A stretch of 64,000 bases of DNA, taken from NCBI GenBank assembly GCA_000632805.1, contig CP007444.1, forward strand, positions 186,001 through 250,000, given 5' to 3'. This DNA comes from Dyella jiangningensis (lineage in GTDB: Bacteria > Pseudomonadota > Gammaproteobacteria > Xanthomonadales > Rhodanobacteraceae). A program made the translations under genes and the position numbers. Position 1 is the stretch's first letter. Every line of letters begins with the position of its first letter. Shown here one piece after another: positions 51,610-61,182 of the stretch. Under the pieces are notes generated by a model. That model did not search any database. It had not been told where the DNA came from and saw only the letters and a program-made list of their open reading frames with translations.

Positions 51610-53066
51610 CGGATGGCGAAGAGAATGACGGCGGCTGCCACGATCAGCAGCACGCGGCTGAGTTTGTCGGTCACCGCGAACACCACCGGATCATCATGCA
51701 TGATGCCGCGATGAGCGATGGCCCAGGTCCGGCTGATCCAGTACAGCAGCAATGGGCAAAGCAGCCAAAGGTAGTGGGGGTGGTGATATAGGGCGCGGCT
51801 GTCGGAGCTGTCGATGTACAGCGCAAGCACGAGGACGGAAAGATATCCGCTGGCGGCACCGAGGGACTGGATGAGCGGAATATCACCCACGTCGTAACCG
51901 CGCCCGCTCGCATTGATCTTGCCGGTCTTCTGTGCGGAAAGCAGCTCGATATAGCGCTTCACCATCGCCAGGCTGAGGAAGATGAACATCGAAAATGCCA
52001 GCAGCCAGAACGACGGCTTGCTGTGGATCGCCGCCGTGCCGGCGACGATGCGGCTGGTATATAGCGTCGCCAGCACCACCACGTCGAGCATGACAATTCG
52101 CTTGAAGCGCAGCGAATAGGCGCTGGTCAGCAGGTAATAACCAGCGAGCACCGCGACGAATACCTCACGCAGCAGGGTGGCAAGGCCGAAACTCACGACC
52201 AGCAGTACGACTGCGACGACGGGGCCGGCCAGCAACGGCACGTGCCCGGCGGCAAAGGGACGGTTCCGCTTGCGGTGGTGCTGGCGGTCCGAGGCCAGGT
52301 CGAGCAAATCGTTGGTGATGTATACGCTGGAGGCGCAAAGGCTGAAGCAGACGAAAGCCAGCAGCGTGGCCAGTACAGATTCGAGCTCGAAAAGGCGATG
52401 CGCGGCCAGCATCGGAAGGAAGACCAGGGCGTTCTTCACCCATTGGTGAACACGGAGCGCCTTGAGCCAGTGGCGCACGCTCGCACCTGGTAAGGTGAAT
52501 TGCCGGTCAACCTTGGTGACGCGGGACGCCGCCTGCGTCAGCGAGGAACCCGCTTCCACCGTGATGGCCGCGCGAGCATGCTTCCACACCTTGAGATCGA
52601 CCTTGGCATTGCCTACATAGTCAAAGCCACCCTCGCCATAAAGCGCGACCAGCGCTTGAGCCTTCTGGCTGCCAGAGAGACTGCGCTGGCCATCGCTGGC
52701 CAACACCGCATCGAAGCCGCCCACGTGGTCGGCCACCAGCTTGGCGAGTGCTTCATCGGAGGCGGTGCAGAGCACGACCGGGCGCAATGCCTGTTGCTCC
52801 CGCACCCAGGCGAGTACGTCCGTGTTGTAGGGCAGGTGGACCGCGTCGAGTTCCACACGACGGGCGATTTCGCGCTTGAGGTGGGCCTTGCCGCGCAGGA
52901 GCCAGCCGAACATGGGGAACAGCAAGAGGGGGTTGCGCGACAGCAGCATCAGCGCGGACTCAACCAGCAGGTCCGATCGTATGAGTGTGCCATCGAGATC
53001 GACGCAAAGCGGTACACACTCTGACGCGGGACGTTCGGCCCCGACTTTGGCCAACAAACTTTCCAT
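51606..53066 (-). CDS. HAD phosphatase-UbiA prenyltransferase fusion
   Basis: 486 aa from MESLLAKVGAERPASECVPL. Residues about 15-200 are a HAD domain: CVDLDGTLIRSDLL (nucleophile Asp) and VVLCTASDEALA (motif II), with YVGNAKVDLKVW (motif III). Residues about 205-486 are a UbiA membrane enzyme with the metal motif NDLLDLASDRQHHRKRNRPF (about 278-297) and a second YSLRFKRIVMLDVVVLA-type motif. The UbiA part fits decaprenyl-phosphate phosphoribosyltransferase, the HAD the following phosphatase, i.e. two steps in one chain. First gene of the operon; about 190 bases separate it from etfA. Confidence 0.87.
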   Translation of the reverse strand: MESLLAKVGAERPASECVPLCVDLDGTLIRSDLLVESALMLLSRNPLLLFPMFGWLLRGKAHLKREIARRVELDAVHLPYNTDVLAWVREQQALRPVVLCTASDEALAKLVADHVGGFDAVLASDGQRSLSGSQKAQALVALYGEGGFDYVGNAKVDLKVWKHARAAITVEAGSSLTQAASRVTKVDRQFTLPGASVRHWLKALRVHQWVKNALVFLPMLAAHRLFELESVLATLLAFVCFSLCASSVYITNDLLDLASDRQHHRKRNRPFAAGHVPLLAGPVVAVVLLVVSFGLATLLREVFVAVLAGYYLLTSAYSLRFKRIVMLDVVVLATLYTSRIVAGTAAIHSKPSFWLLAFSMFIFLSLAMVKRYIELLSAQKTGKINASGRGYDVGDIPLIQSLGAASGYLSVLVLALYIDSSDSRALYHHPHYLWLLCPLLLYWISRTWAIAHRGIMHDDPVVFAVTDKLSRVLLIVAAAVILFAIR

Positions 53067-53255
53067 GAATGCCCCTAGTTTCTTTCCATGCCGGGTGCGA
53101 CCTTCATTGCACGGGCACCTGCGCACGAAAACGCGTAAAAGGCATGTTACTACGCTGGCCTCACGGCATCACGTATCCACCCGAGTCGCTAAAGTCGTTC
53201 AGGGAGTATCTCGTCATGCCCCTGGCGGCGGCTAGAGCCGCCGTCAGGCGTTGGG

Positions 53256-54200
53256 TCAGCCGATGGCCTGTTCCAGCTCCGGAATGAGCTTGAATAGGTC
53301 GCCCACCAAGCCGATGTCGGCAATCTCGAAAATCGGCGCTTCGCCATCCTTGTTGATAGCAACGATGGTGCCGGCGTCCTTGATGCCCGTGAGATGCTGG
53401 ATGGCGCCGGAAATGCCAATGGCCATGTACAGCTCAGGCGCGATGATCTTGCCGGTCTGGCCCACCTGCAGGTCGCTCGGCACGTAACCAGCGTCGACCG
53501 CGGCACGCGAGGCGCCCACGGCGGCGCCGATCTTGTCGGCGAACTTGAAGATGATCTCGAAGTTTTCCTTCGAGCCCACGCCGCGACCACCGGAGACGAC
53601 CTTGCTCGCGCTTTGCAGGTCAGGGCGATCGCTCTTGCCCGACTGCAACTCGACGAAGCGGGTATGTGAGGGCAGTGCGACTTCGACGTTAAGGGCTTCC
53701 ACTGGCGCGCTGTTGGCACCGCTGGCGGCAGCGGCCCACGACGCAGTGCGAATGGTGGCAACCACCGCGCTGTTCGTATCAGCTTCGACAGTAATGATGG
53801 CGTTGCCTGCATAGATCGGACGCTTGAAGGTGTGGCTGCCTTCTGCGCTCATCACGTCGCTGACCTGGGCCACGCCGAGCAGGGCGGCCACACGCGGCAG
53901 CACGTCCTTGCCAAACGTGGTCGACGGGGCGAACACGTGGCTGTAGCCGGCGGCGGCCTTGGCGATCTGCGGGGCCAGCACGGCCGCGAGCGGGTGCGCG
54001 TTCTCGGCGCGGGCGATGGTGAGCACGCGGCTCACGCCTTCGATCTTGGCGGCCTCGGCGGCGACGGCATCGACGCTGTCGGCCAGCACCAGCACGTCGA
54101 TGGTTTCTGGCTTGATCGCCGCGGCGGCGCTCACGGCGCGTGCGGTGGAAGAATTCAGCTTGCCGTCCAAGTGTTCGGCGATGACGAGGATCTTGGTCAT
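53256..54200 (-). CDS. etfA: Electron transfer flavoprotein alpha subunit
   Basis: 314 aa. The FAD-binding C-terminal domain has [20 protein letters not shown] (about 202-221), [20 protein letters not shown] and [20 protein letters not shown] (about 258-277). With EtfB it carries electrons from acyl-CoA and other dehydrogenases to ETF-ubiquinone oxidoreductase, encoded at 61.2 kb. It marks the far flank of the O-antigen locus. 80 bases after etfB. Confidence 0.95.
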   Translation of the reverse strand: MTKILVIAEHLDGKLNSSTARAVSAAAAIKPETIDVLVLADSVDAVAAEAAKIEGVSRVLTIARAENAHPLAAVLAPQIAKAAAGYSHVFAPSTTFGKDVLPRVAALLGVAQVSDVMSAEGSHTFKRPIYAGNAIITVEADTNSAVVATIRTASWAAAASGANSAPVEALNVEVALPSHTRFVELQSGKSDRPDLQSASKVVSGGRGVGSKENFEIIFKFADKIGAAVGASRAAVDAGYVPSDLQVGQTGKIIAPELYMAIGISGAIQHLTGIKDAGTIVAINKDGEAPIFEIADIGLVGDLFKLIPELEQAIG

Positions 54201-54280
54201 GGATGTTCCCTCAAACGTGGGACAGTAAGGCTTTTATTGAAAGGTCCGGCCATGGATGGTCGGTGTCTGATCGGGGACGA

Positions 54281-55027
54281 TCACAAAAGCCCCTTCTGCT
54301 TCAACGCCGCGACCAGTTCGGCTGCATCCTTCACCATCACGCCCTTGCTGCGCTTGGCCGGCGCGGCGTAATGCGTGGTCTTGAGGTGGTCGTTGGCCTC
54401 CACGCCCAGCGAGCCGAACTCGATGGTGTCGATCGGCTTGGACTTGGCCTTCATGATGTCCGGCAGCTTGATGAAGCGCGGCTCGTTGAGGCGCAGGTCG
54501 GTGGTGATCACGGCCGGCAATTCGGCTTCGATCACTTCGAGACCCGCATCGACTTCACGGGTCACCGTGGCCTTGCCGTCGGCGATCTCGACCTTGCTGG
54601 CGAAGGTGGCCTGCGGGCGGTCCCATAGTGCGGCCAGCATCTGGCCAGTCTGGTTGGCGTCGTCGTCGATGGCTTGTTTGCCGAGGATGACCAGGCCTGG
54701 CTGTTCCTTCTCGATCAACTTCTGGAAGACGCGGGCGGCGGTGAGCGGCTGCACGGCGTCGGTGGTCACCACGTGGATGGCGCGGTTGGCGCCCATGGCG
54801 AGACCGTTGCGCAGGTGTGCGGTGAGGTCGGCCGGGCCGATGCCCACGACCACTACCTCTTCAGCCACGCCCTTTTCACGCAGGCGCAGGGCTTCTTCCA
54901 ACGCGATGTCGTCGAACGGGTTGGCGGAGAGCTTCACGCCGTCGGTAACGACGCCAGTGCCGTCGGGTTTGACCTGAATGCGCACGTTGTAGTCCACGAC
55001 GCGCTTGTAGCCGACCAAGATCTTCAT
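54281..55027 (-). CDS. etfB: Electron transfer flavoprotein beta subunit
   Basis: 248 aa, MKILVGYKRVVDYNVRIQVK at the start, VILGKQAIDDDANQTGQMLA (about 116-135) with the AMP site, and VEVIEAELPAVITTDLRLNE-type core ending in the ETF-beta signature VITTDLRLNEPRFIKLPDIM (about 172-191). Binds AMP and pairs with EtfA. Divergent from galE. Confidence 0.95.
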   Translation of the reverse strand: MKILVGYKRVVDYNVRIQVKPDGTGVVTDGVKLSANPFDDIALEEALRLREKGVAEEVVVVGIGPADLTAHLRNGLAMGANRAIHVVTTDAVQPLTAARVFQKLIEKEQPGLVILGKQAIDDDANQTGQMLAALWDRPQATFASKVEIADGKATVTREVDAGLEVIEAELPAVITTDLRLNEPRFIKLPDIMKAKSKPIDTIEFGSLGVEANDHLKTTHYAAPAKRSKGVMVKDAAELVAALKQKGLL

Positions 55028-55165
55028 CAGTGGTATTTCCTCGAGTGACAGGCATCCCGGGATGCCGCCCGGACGATGGTTTGATCGGCTATTCTAACCG
55101 GATTTGGATCACCATGCGGGCGCGAATGGTTGCCCGCTGCCAGGGTGTAGATAGGGGAGAGTGGC

Positions 55166-56140
55166 TTGAAGATTCTGGTTTGCGGCGGCGCAGGTTATAT
55201 CGGCTCGCACATGGTCAGGTATTTACTGGAGCAGGGCCACGAGGCGGTAGTGCTGGACAACTTGTCGACGGGCCACGCCGCCTCGGTGCCGGAAGGCCTG
55301 CTTGAGACAGCTGATCTGCTCGTCCCCTCGTCGTTGGAAGCCGTGTTTGCGCGACACCGTTTCGATGGCGTCATCCATTTTTGTGCCCGGTCTCTGGTTG
55401 GCGAGTCCGTGGCGCAGCCTTATTCGTACTACGAAAACAATGTGGTGGGCACACTCAACCTCTTGCAGGCCATGCAGAAGGCCGGCGTGTCCCGGCTGGT
55501 GTTTTCCTCGACAGCGGCGGTATTCGGAAACCCCGACACCTCGCTCATCGACGAGGAGCACCCAGCTCGCCCAATCAATCCCTATGGCGCGAGCAAGTTG
55601 ATGGTTGAGCGCGTGCTCGCCGATGCCGGCCCGGCTTATGGCCTGCGCTCGGTGGCGCTGCGTTACTTCAATGCTGCGGGTGCAGATCCGCAAGGCGACA
55701 TCGGCGAATCTCACCAGCCGGAAACCCATCTGATTCCCAACGTCCTCCGTGCAGCTCTAGGGCAGGGCGGTGGGCTAAAGGTCTTTGGGTCGGACTATCC
55801 GACTCGCGATGGCACCTGCGTGCGTGACTACGTACACGTAAACGACCTGGCGTCGGCCCATCTGCTGGCGTTGCAATACATGGGCAGCCAAGAGGGTGCG
55901 CACACCTTTAATCTTGGCAATGGCCAGGGGTTCACGGTGTTGGAAGTCATTGAGGCGTCGCGTCGCATCACCCGCCACGCTATCGATTTTGAACAAGTGG
56001 CGCGCCGGCCCGGCGACCCGGCGATACTGGTGGCGTCCAGCGAAAAGGCGCGCCGCTTGCTCGGCTGGCGCCCCCAGTTCACCGACATTGGCGAGATCAT
56101 CGAAACAGCTTGGCGCTGGCATCAGTCGCAGGCTTATTAA
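55166..56140 (+). CDS. galE: UDP-glucose 4-epimerase
   Basis: 324 aa. The start is TTG; GGGGAG lies six bases before it and the product then opens MKILVCGGAGYIGSHMV exactly at the NAD loop, so no other start is sensible. NPYGASKLMVER (about 145-156) carries the catalytic YxxxK, with a preceding FSSTAAVFGNP. It interconverts UDP-glucose and UDP-galactose for surface glycans. Convergent with the rhamnan gene. Confidence 0.93.
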   Translation: MKILVCGGAGYIGSHMVRYLLEQGHEAVVLDNLSTGHAASVPEGLLETADLLVPSSLEAVFARHRFDGVIHFCARSLVGESVAQPYSYYENNVVGTLNLLQAMQKAGVSRLVFSSTAAVFGNPDTSLIDEEHPARPINPYGASKLMVERVLADAGPAYGLRSVALRYFNAAGADPQGDIGESHQPETHLIPNVLRAALGQGGGLKVFGSDYPTRDGTCVRDYVHVNDLASAHLLALQYMGSQEGAHTFNLGNGQGFTVLEVIEASRRITRHAIDFEQVARRPGDPAILVASSEKARRLLGWRPQFTDIGEIIETAWRWHQSQAY

Positions 56141-56215
56141 TCCATCCGAAAGAAGCAGAGGCTACGCTCGGCAACCGAAGACCAAGCTTGGCTTAGCTGA
56201 GCGTCGACGCGCCAC

Positions 56216-59056
56216 TTACTCGATGCCTGGCTGTGTGATGATCTGCCCACGCCCGGTGTAGCCGTCGTCGACGCTCAACGCCTCGCTCCATGAGCCCAGC
56301 TGCCAGCGACCGTTACCCACGTTGCGCAGCGGCTCCTGTACGGCTTCGGGATCCGGCTCGAACGCCAAGGTGTGTTCCCTGCACACATTCACCAGATCGC
56401 CGACGAAACGTTCGGCACCTTCATGGATCCTCTCGATGACGGCCCATCGGTGCTTATGCAGCGCGTCGTCGCGATAACGTGGCACGAGATCGCCGTTCTG
56501 CAGTTCGAAATGTGAGAACTGGCCGGCAGGGGCGGTGAGGATCGATTCCAGCATCAGGTGATGCTGCAGTACGGGCGGTGCCTGATTGTCGTGGCGACCG
56601 TCGTGGTAACGCGCCATGGCCCATTGCTCGCCGGACAAGATATTGCCGATGTCCTGCTTTACAGCGAAGTAGGCGCCGCCCAGTGATTTTTCGACGAGGC
56701 GCGAAAGCTGAGCCTGGATGCTGCCCACGTAGCCGATGTCGGCAACGACGGGGCGGTCGTCTTCGGCCACCTGATCTTGCCAGTACGCCAGATAGGCTGT
56801 GCGCTCGCGTACGGCAATATCTTCGAGCACTGACGCCAGTGGTCGCAGGCGCTCGACGAGCTCGCTGGCCATCTCTGGCAAGTAGACCTCTTGGTCGAGC
56901 TTCGGCTTGCCCAGCGCTTGAAGGGCGGCGTCGGCGGCATGGCGGCCCAGGCGGGAATCGAGGAGGCCGAAGAACGAACCGGTGTATGGCTTGCGGAACA
57001 CCACGGCCAAGTCGTCCAGCGTGTGCATGGCCGGCATATTGACCCCGCGCCGCGAAACGAGCAGGTAACGCCCTTCGATGCCCGCTAGCGCGGGCACTTG
57101 TTCCTTGAGGCGTTGGTAGAGGCGATGCAGCAGGTGGCCTTCGCGGCTCAAGAACAGGATCTTGTTCAAACCCCGTTGAATGCAGATGCGCGCCAGCCAG
57201 GTCAGGTAGTCGGCGACGATGGGACCGATGACGGTGTAGCCGAAGCTCTCCGGCTCATCGATCCTCAGGGCCTGGATGAAGGATTGCGGCTGGGCGTCAC
57301 CGTGCTGGGCGAAGTGGTTGGCGACCAGTCCTAGCCACAGTTCGTGCGCCCACTGACCGCGATGCGAAGGTGATGGCCGCAGGCTGCGCAGGGCCGGCAC
57401 CACATCGAGATACGCCGCTGGACGTAGCACATGTACGGGGAATATCAGCCCTGCACGCAATGGACGCATCACATCCGCGTGCTCGTTGTCGCCGATGTGC
57501 AGCCATTGCGTGGGATTGGCGCATTCGGCGCCAAGCAGCGCTCGCCAACCTTCGTCGGTATCCTTTCGCCAGCCGGTATCGCACGACACATAGATCTTTT
57601 TCAGGACGGCGTCGATGTGCCTGGGGAGAACGCTGCGCAAGTCGCTGGCGCTCAGATACATGTCCGATACAGCCAGGACCTGGCGATCAGGGGCATGGGC
57701 GTAGGATTCCAGGGCCTGCACCAACTCCCGTCGAGGCGCGAGGGTGCGCCGCTCGATACCCAGTTCGAGCGCCTGAATGGCCTGCGCCGCCTCTGCACTC
57801 AGTGGCGTTAGTTGAGGGAGCGTGGCGTAGATCGTAGCAAGGTCCACATCCTTTCCGGCTGCGGCTCGCGCCCGCTCCTCCGCCTGGGTGCGCAACGTGC
57901 CGAAATCATCGATGCCGAAGGTTTCCTTGATCTGCAGCGCCAGAAAGTCGCGAGCACCTTGCACGGTAAGAAACGGCCGCAGCACGAGCGTGTCGAACAC
58001 GTCGAACGACAACCACTTCGCCTCCGTAGCGAAGTAGTCGATCTTCTGGCGAAGTGGCGCATCGAAATAGAGCCGCCGGTTGCGCTCGCCTTCCTCGCCC
58101 AACGAAAGGGCGCCGTCGGACGGCAGGATCCCTACGGACATACCCTGGTGGCGAGTAACAAAGCCTAGCAAGCGCTCAATCGCATGCTGCAAGGTGCCGT
58201 CAATCTGACCCTGCTCCGACGGAAAGGACTCCGTGCGCAAATCCAATTCGAACAGCGGACGTAGAGCCTGGGTGCGCGCCCAGAACATGGAGCCGGCGGG
58301 AAAGTCGATATAAGCCGCAGAATCGATAGCAAAACCCAGGCGTCCCGCAAGCTCACGTGCCCACTCGACGTTGCTGAGCCAGGTGTGTCCCCACAGAGGA
58401 ACCTCCGTATAGCTCTCGGGATACACCATGCCGAGCGTCGGATTGGTCTGGAACGTGCCGAAGATCCAAGACAGGCGCTCGCGGGAACCGAGCAGTGAGC
58501 CAAACAGATACTGACGCCAGCCGACCTGTTCGCGACCGTCGTATAGGGATTTCTTGGTGTGCACGTGGCAAACCAGGTCCAGCGCGAGAATTTCTTCGCG
58601 GAAAGTTACCAGCAGCGGGGCAATGTCACGACCGCGATTGGGAACCGTGCGAACATGCAACGCTGTCAGCTGTGGCAACTGCGAAAGAACCTTCTCGGCG
58701 CGCGTGCGCTCAGCCTCATCGACCACGGAAACCATCAATGCGTAAGGCAGCGGCATATGCGCCAGCTGGCTCGCCAGTTCTTCGAGAAGATCGGGATAGA
58801 ACACGTGCGCCATCACGCCCGTGCTTAGCTGCACCTGCGCGAGCGGCGCCGCGGGGGCGAGCGTCATGGCATTGGGAGGTGGCAGCGCGACCTGGCGTTG
58901 CTGTGCGGCGCGAATGCGCCAAAGCAACCCGCGCACACCCAGTGCGCTGGTTACCTTGAAACTACGTGCCACGATCGACCTGATTCCCTTCATGCCGCCG
59001 CCATGCCGCTTTAGGGCATTGCGCAGGAAGACAACGAGCTTGCCAAAGGATGGCAT
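56216..59056 (-). CDS. RgpF-type rhamnan synthesis protein with HAD domain
   Basis: 946 aa from MPSFGKLVVFLRNALKRHGG; a TTG seven codons earlier overlaps the upstream stop. Residues about 80-320 are a rhamnan synthesis protein F domain (VRTVPNRGRDIAPLLVTF; CHVHTKKSLYDGR; SWIFGTFQTNPTLGMVYP). Residues about 345-560 are a HAD-like domain: WLSFDVFDTLVLRPFL, VLAVSDMYLSASDLRSVL and WLHIGDNEHADVMRPLRAG. The last about 380 residues are unassigned. Such fusions occur in surface polysaccharide loci. It lies 14 bases after the two-domain transferase, so both act together, perhaps on rhamnose made by RmlBACD. Confidence 0.82.
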   Translation of the reverse strand: MPSFGKLVVFLRNALKRHGGGMKGIRSIVARSFKVTSALGVRGLLWRIRAAQQRQVALPPPNAMTLAPAAPLAQVQLSTGVMAHVFYPDLLEELASQLAHMPLPYALMVSVVDEAERTRAEKVLSQLPQLTALHVRTVPNRGRDIAPLLVTFREEILALDLVCHVHTKKSLYDGREQVGWRQYLFGSLLGSRERLSWIFGTFQTNPTLGMVYPESYTEVPLWGHTWLSNVEWARELAGRLGFAIDSAAYIDFPAGSMFWARTQALRPLFELDLRTESFPSEQGQIDGTLQHAIERLLGFVTRHQGMSVGILPSDGALSLGEEGERNRRLYFDAPLRQKIDYFATEAKWLSFDVFDTLVLRPFLTVQGARDFLALQIKETFGIDDFGTLRTQAEERARAAAGKDVDLATIYATLPQLTPLSAEAAQAIQALELGIERRTLAPRRELVQALESYAHAPDRQVLAVSDMYLSASDLRSVLPRHIDAVLKKIYVSCDTGWRKDTDEGWRALLGAECANPTQWLHIGDNEHADVMRPLRAGLIFPVHVLRPAAYLDVVPALRSLRPSPSHRGQWAHELWLGLVANHFAQHGDAQPQSFIQALRIDEPESFGYTVIGPIVADYLTWLARICIQRGLNKILFLSREGHLLHRLYQRLKEQVPALAGIEGRYLLVSRRGVNMPAMHTLDDLAVVFRKPYTGSFFGLLDSRLGRHAADAALQALGKPKLDQEVYLPEMASELVERLRPLASVLEDIAVRERTAYLAYWQDQVAEDDRPVVADIGYVGSIQAQLSRLVEKSLGGAYFAVKQDIGNILSGEQWAMARYHDGRHDNQAPPVLQHHLMLESILTAPAGQFSHFELQNGDLVPRYRDDALHKHRWAVIERIHEGAERFVGDLVNVCREHTLAFEPDPEAVQEPLRNVGNGRWQLGSWSEALSVDDGYTGRGQIITQPGIE

Positions 59057-59070
59057 CGGCGTGATCTCGC

Positions 59071-61182
59071 TTAGCAACTTGCAGGATCGAGCGCTTTTTC
59101 CAGGGCCTCATAGGCAAGGCGTGCGGAAAAGTGTCGCTTCACGTTGTCGATAGATGCGGCTGAGAGCCTGGCCCACAACGCGCTGTCCTCATGAAGGTGG
59201 CGGGCCGCCTTCGCGAAATCCTGCGCGGTATCGGCCAGCATCACGTCGATGCCATCTTCAAGGTGCATGCCTTCCACCGCCAACGGCGTCGCGATGACAG
59301 GCACGCCATAGCTCATGGCCATGTTGATCTTGCCCTTGACGCCAGCGCCGAAACGCAGCGGGGCGAGCGAGGCCAGGGCCCCTTCCAACCAAGGCGCGAG
59401 ATCGGAAACGCGTCCGTGCAGTTGCAGGCCCGGTGTCTGCAGCTCGACGCGAGTGGCATCGGGGATGTCGCCGATCACGTGCACATGGGCATCGGGCAGC
59501 TGCGCTCGAAGTGCAGGAAGGATTTCGGTTGCGATCCAGCGCACGGCGTCGGCGTTTGGTGGATGTCCGAAGCCACCGATGAAAACGAAGTCCTTACGCA
59601 AGCCACGTGCCTGACCGCAGCCATGGACATCATGGATGTTCGACAGCAGCGCGATGCGGGCATGCGGCAATTCGGCCGCAAGCAAGGCCTGCTCATGTGG
59701 GCTCACCACGAAGGTGATGTCGCATTGTTCGATCAATGCCAGTTCGCTTTTGCGCGAAGCCTGCGCCTGGCGAGCCATGGAGGCGTTGCCACTGAGTTCG
59801 GCGGCACGCTGCTCACGAAGGAAGTGCAGGTCGACAGTGTCGAACAGCAGGCGTGCCTTCGGCGCGAGCTTGCGTACTAGCGAAGCGTATTGACCGGCAA
59901 CAGTGTGGCGGCAAAGCATCACTCCGTGGAGTTCGTGGCCATGCGCGCGCAGCCAGTGCGGCAGATCAGAAATCCAGGGGCGGCACAGTACTTCGACGCC
60001 CAGTGCACCAAGCGCTTGGATTTCATCCTCGCTGGCGCGGCCATCGTCCGGCAGGAATGCGACGGACCAGCCTTGTTCATCGAGCAGGCGCAGCATGGCG
60101 GTCAGTCGAAGCGAGCCGGAGTCGCGGGTTGGGTCCGGCGTCATGCTGTCCACTACCAGTACGCGGCCACGCCGCCGCCAGCGCAGGGCACGCATCAGTG
60201 AAGTGCCTTCCGGTGGTTGGACGCGCAGTGCGTCTTCCCACTTGGCCATGAAGGTTGCCTGATTGATCACCTGGTGGCGCTTCATGCCGGAGTGCAGGTC
60301 GGTGCCTGCGCTGATGCCTTCGCAGTGGATAACGGTGCTGGACGGCTCGTAATAGACCTTGAGGCCAAGCTGTCGAGCCGCAAAGGCCAGGTCGGTGTCT
60401 TCGTAGTACGCGGGCGCATAACGCTGGTCGAAGCCGCCGACGCTGCTGAATATGGCGCGACGGATCATCAAGGATGCGCCGCTTACATAGTCGACTTCGC
60501 GGCGGTAGCGCCAGGCAGGGGCATCGCGTTGCTCGAAGCGACCTGACGTCCAACAGCTCCCATCACCGAACACGAGTCCACCGGCTTCCTGCAGCCGGCC
60601 GTCCGGGTAGACGAGGCGACTGCCGGCGATGCCGCAGTCCTCGCGGTCACGGAAGCAGGCGAGCAGGCCATCGAGCCAGTTTGGCGTGACCTGTGTGTCG
60701 TTGTTGAGGAACAGAAGGAAGTCGCCGCGTGCTGCGGTGGCGCCAGCGTTGCTCGTGCCGATAAAGCCCAGATTGCGATCGTTGCGCAGCAGTCGCAGGC
60801 CTTGGATCTGGCCAAGCCGCTCGACCGAGTCGTCGGGAGAGGCATCGTCCACCACGATCACTTCGAACGGGGCCGCGGGAGCGTTTCGCGTGATCGAGCG
60901 CAGGCATGCCAGCGTATAGGCCAACTTGCCGTGGATCGGGATGATCACCGATACCAGTGGTTGCTCTGACGTCGGCAGCGCAAATGGCGTAAACGGCACA
61001 TCCAGCGGTTCGACGTGGAGCGAATCGTCGATGGTGGGACGCCGCTCGAACTCCTGCCGCACGCGTGCGAGCGTGCCGCGCCAACCGCGCAGCGCCACGC
61101 TGCCGCGGAAGCGCTGCAGCGCATAGTTCAGGCGTTTGAAGCGCCAGGTGAGTCGGGCGGACAGCTCAGGGTCCTCTCTCAG
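59071..61182 (-). CDS. Two-domain glycosyltransferase (GT2 plus GT4), apparent CTG start
   Basis: About 703 aa. A short N-terminal region (LTWRFKRLNYALQRFRG) precedes a GT2 domain (VSVIIPIHGKLAYTLACLRS; EVIVVDDASPDDSVERL; FLLFLNNDTQVTPNWLDGLL; AYYEDTDLAFAARQLGL, residues about 75-300), then a GT4-like domain (VLVVDSMTPDPTRDSGSLRL; DFVFIGGFGHPPNADAVRW; SLAPLRFGAGVKGKINMAMS, about 345-690). No ATG, GTG or TTG exists near the start; CTG at 61182 overlaps the ETF-QO stop as CTGA. Next in-frame candidate is a GTG about 23 codons in. The frame open further upstream is antisense-like Arg/Pro sequence inside ETF-QO and is rejected. Confidence 0.82.
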   Translation of the reverse strand: MREDPELSARLTWRFKRLNYALQRFRGSVALRGWRGTLARVRQEFERRPTIDDSLHVEPLDVPFTPFALPTSEQPLVSVIIPIHGKLAYTLACLRSITRNAPAAPFEVIVVDDASPDDSVERLGQIQGLRLLRNDRNLGFIGTSNAGATAARGDFLLFLNNDTQVTPNWLDGLLACFRDREDCGIAGSRLVYPDGRLQEAGGLVFGDGSCWTSGRFEQRDAPAWRYRREVDYVSGASLMIRRAIFSSVGGFDQRYAPAYYEDTDLAFAARQLGLKVYYEPSSTVIHCEGISAGTDLHSGMKRHQVINQATFMAKWEDALRVQPPEGTSLMRALRWRRRGRVLVVDSMTPDPTRDSGSLRLTAMLRLLDEQGWSVAFLPDDGRASEDEIQALGALGVEVLCRPWISDLPHWLRAHGHELHGVMLCRHTVAGQYASLVRKLAPKARLLFDTVDLHFLREQRAAELSGNASMARQAQASRKSELALIEQCDITFVVSPHEQALLAAELPHARIALLSNIHDVHGCGQARGLRKDFVFIGGFGHPPNADAVRWIATEILPALRAQLPDAHVHVIGDIPDATRVELQTPGLQLHGRVSDLAPWLEGALASLAPLRFGAGVKGKINMAMSYGVPVIATPLAVEGMHLEDGIDVMLADTAQDFAKAARHLHEDSALWARLSAASIDNVKRHFSARLAYEALEKALDPASC

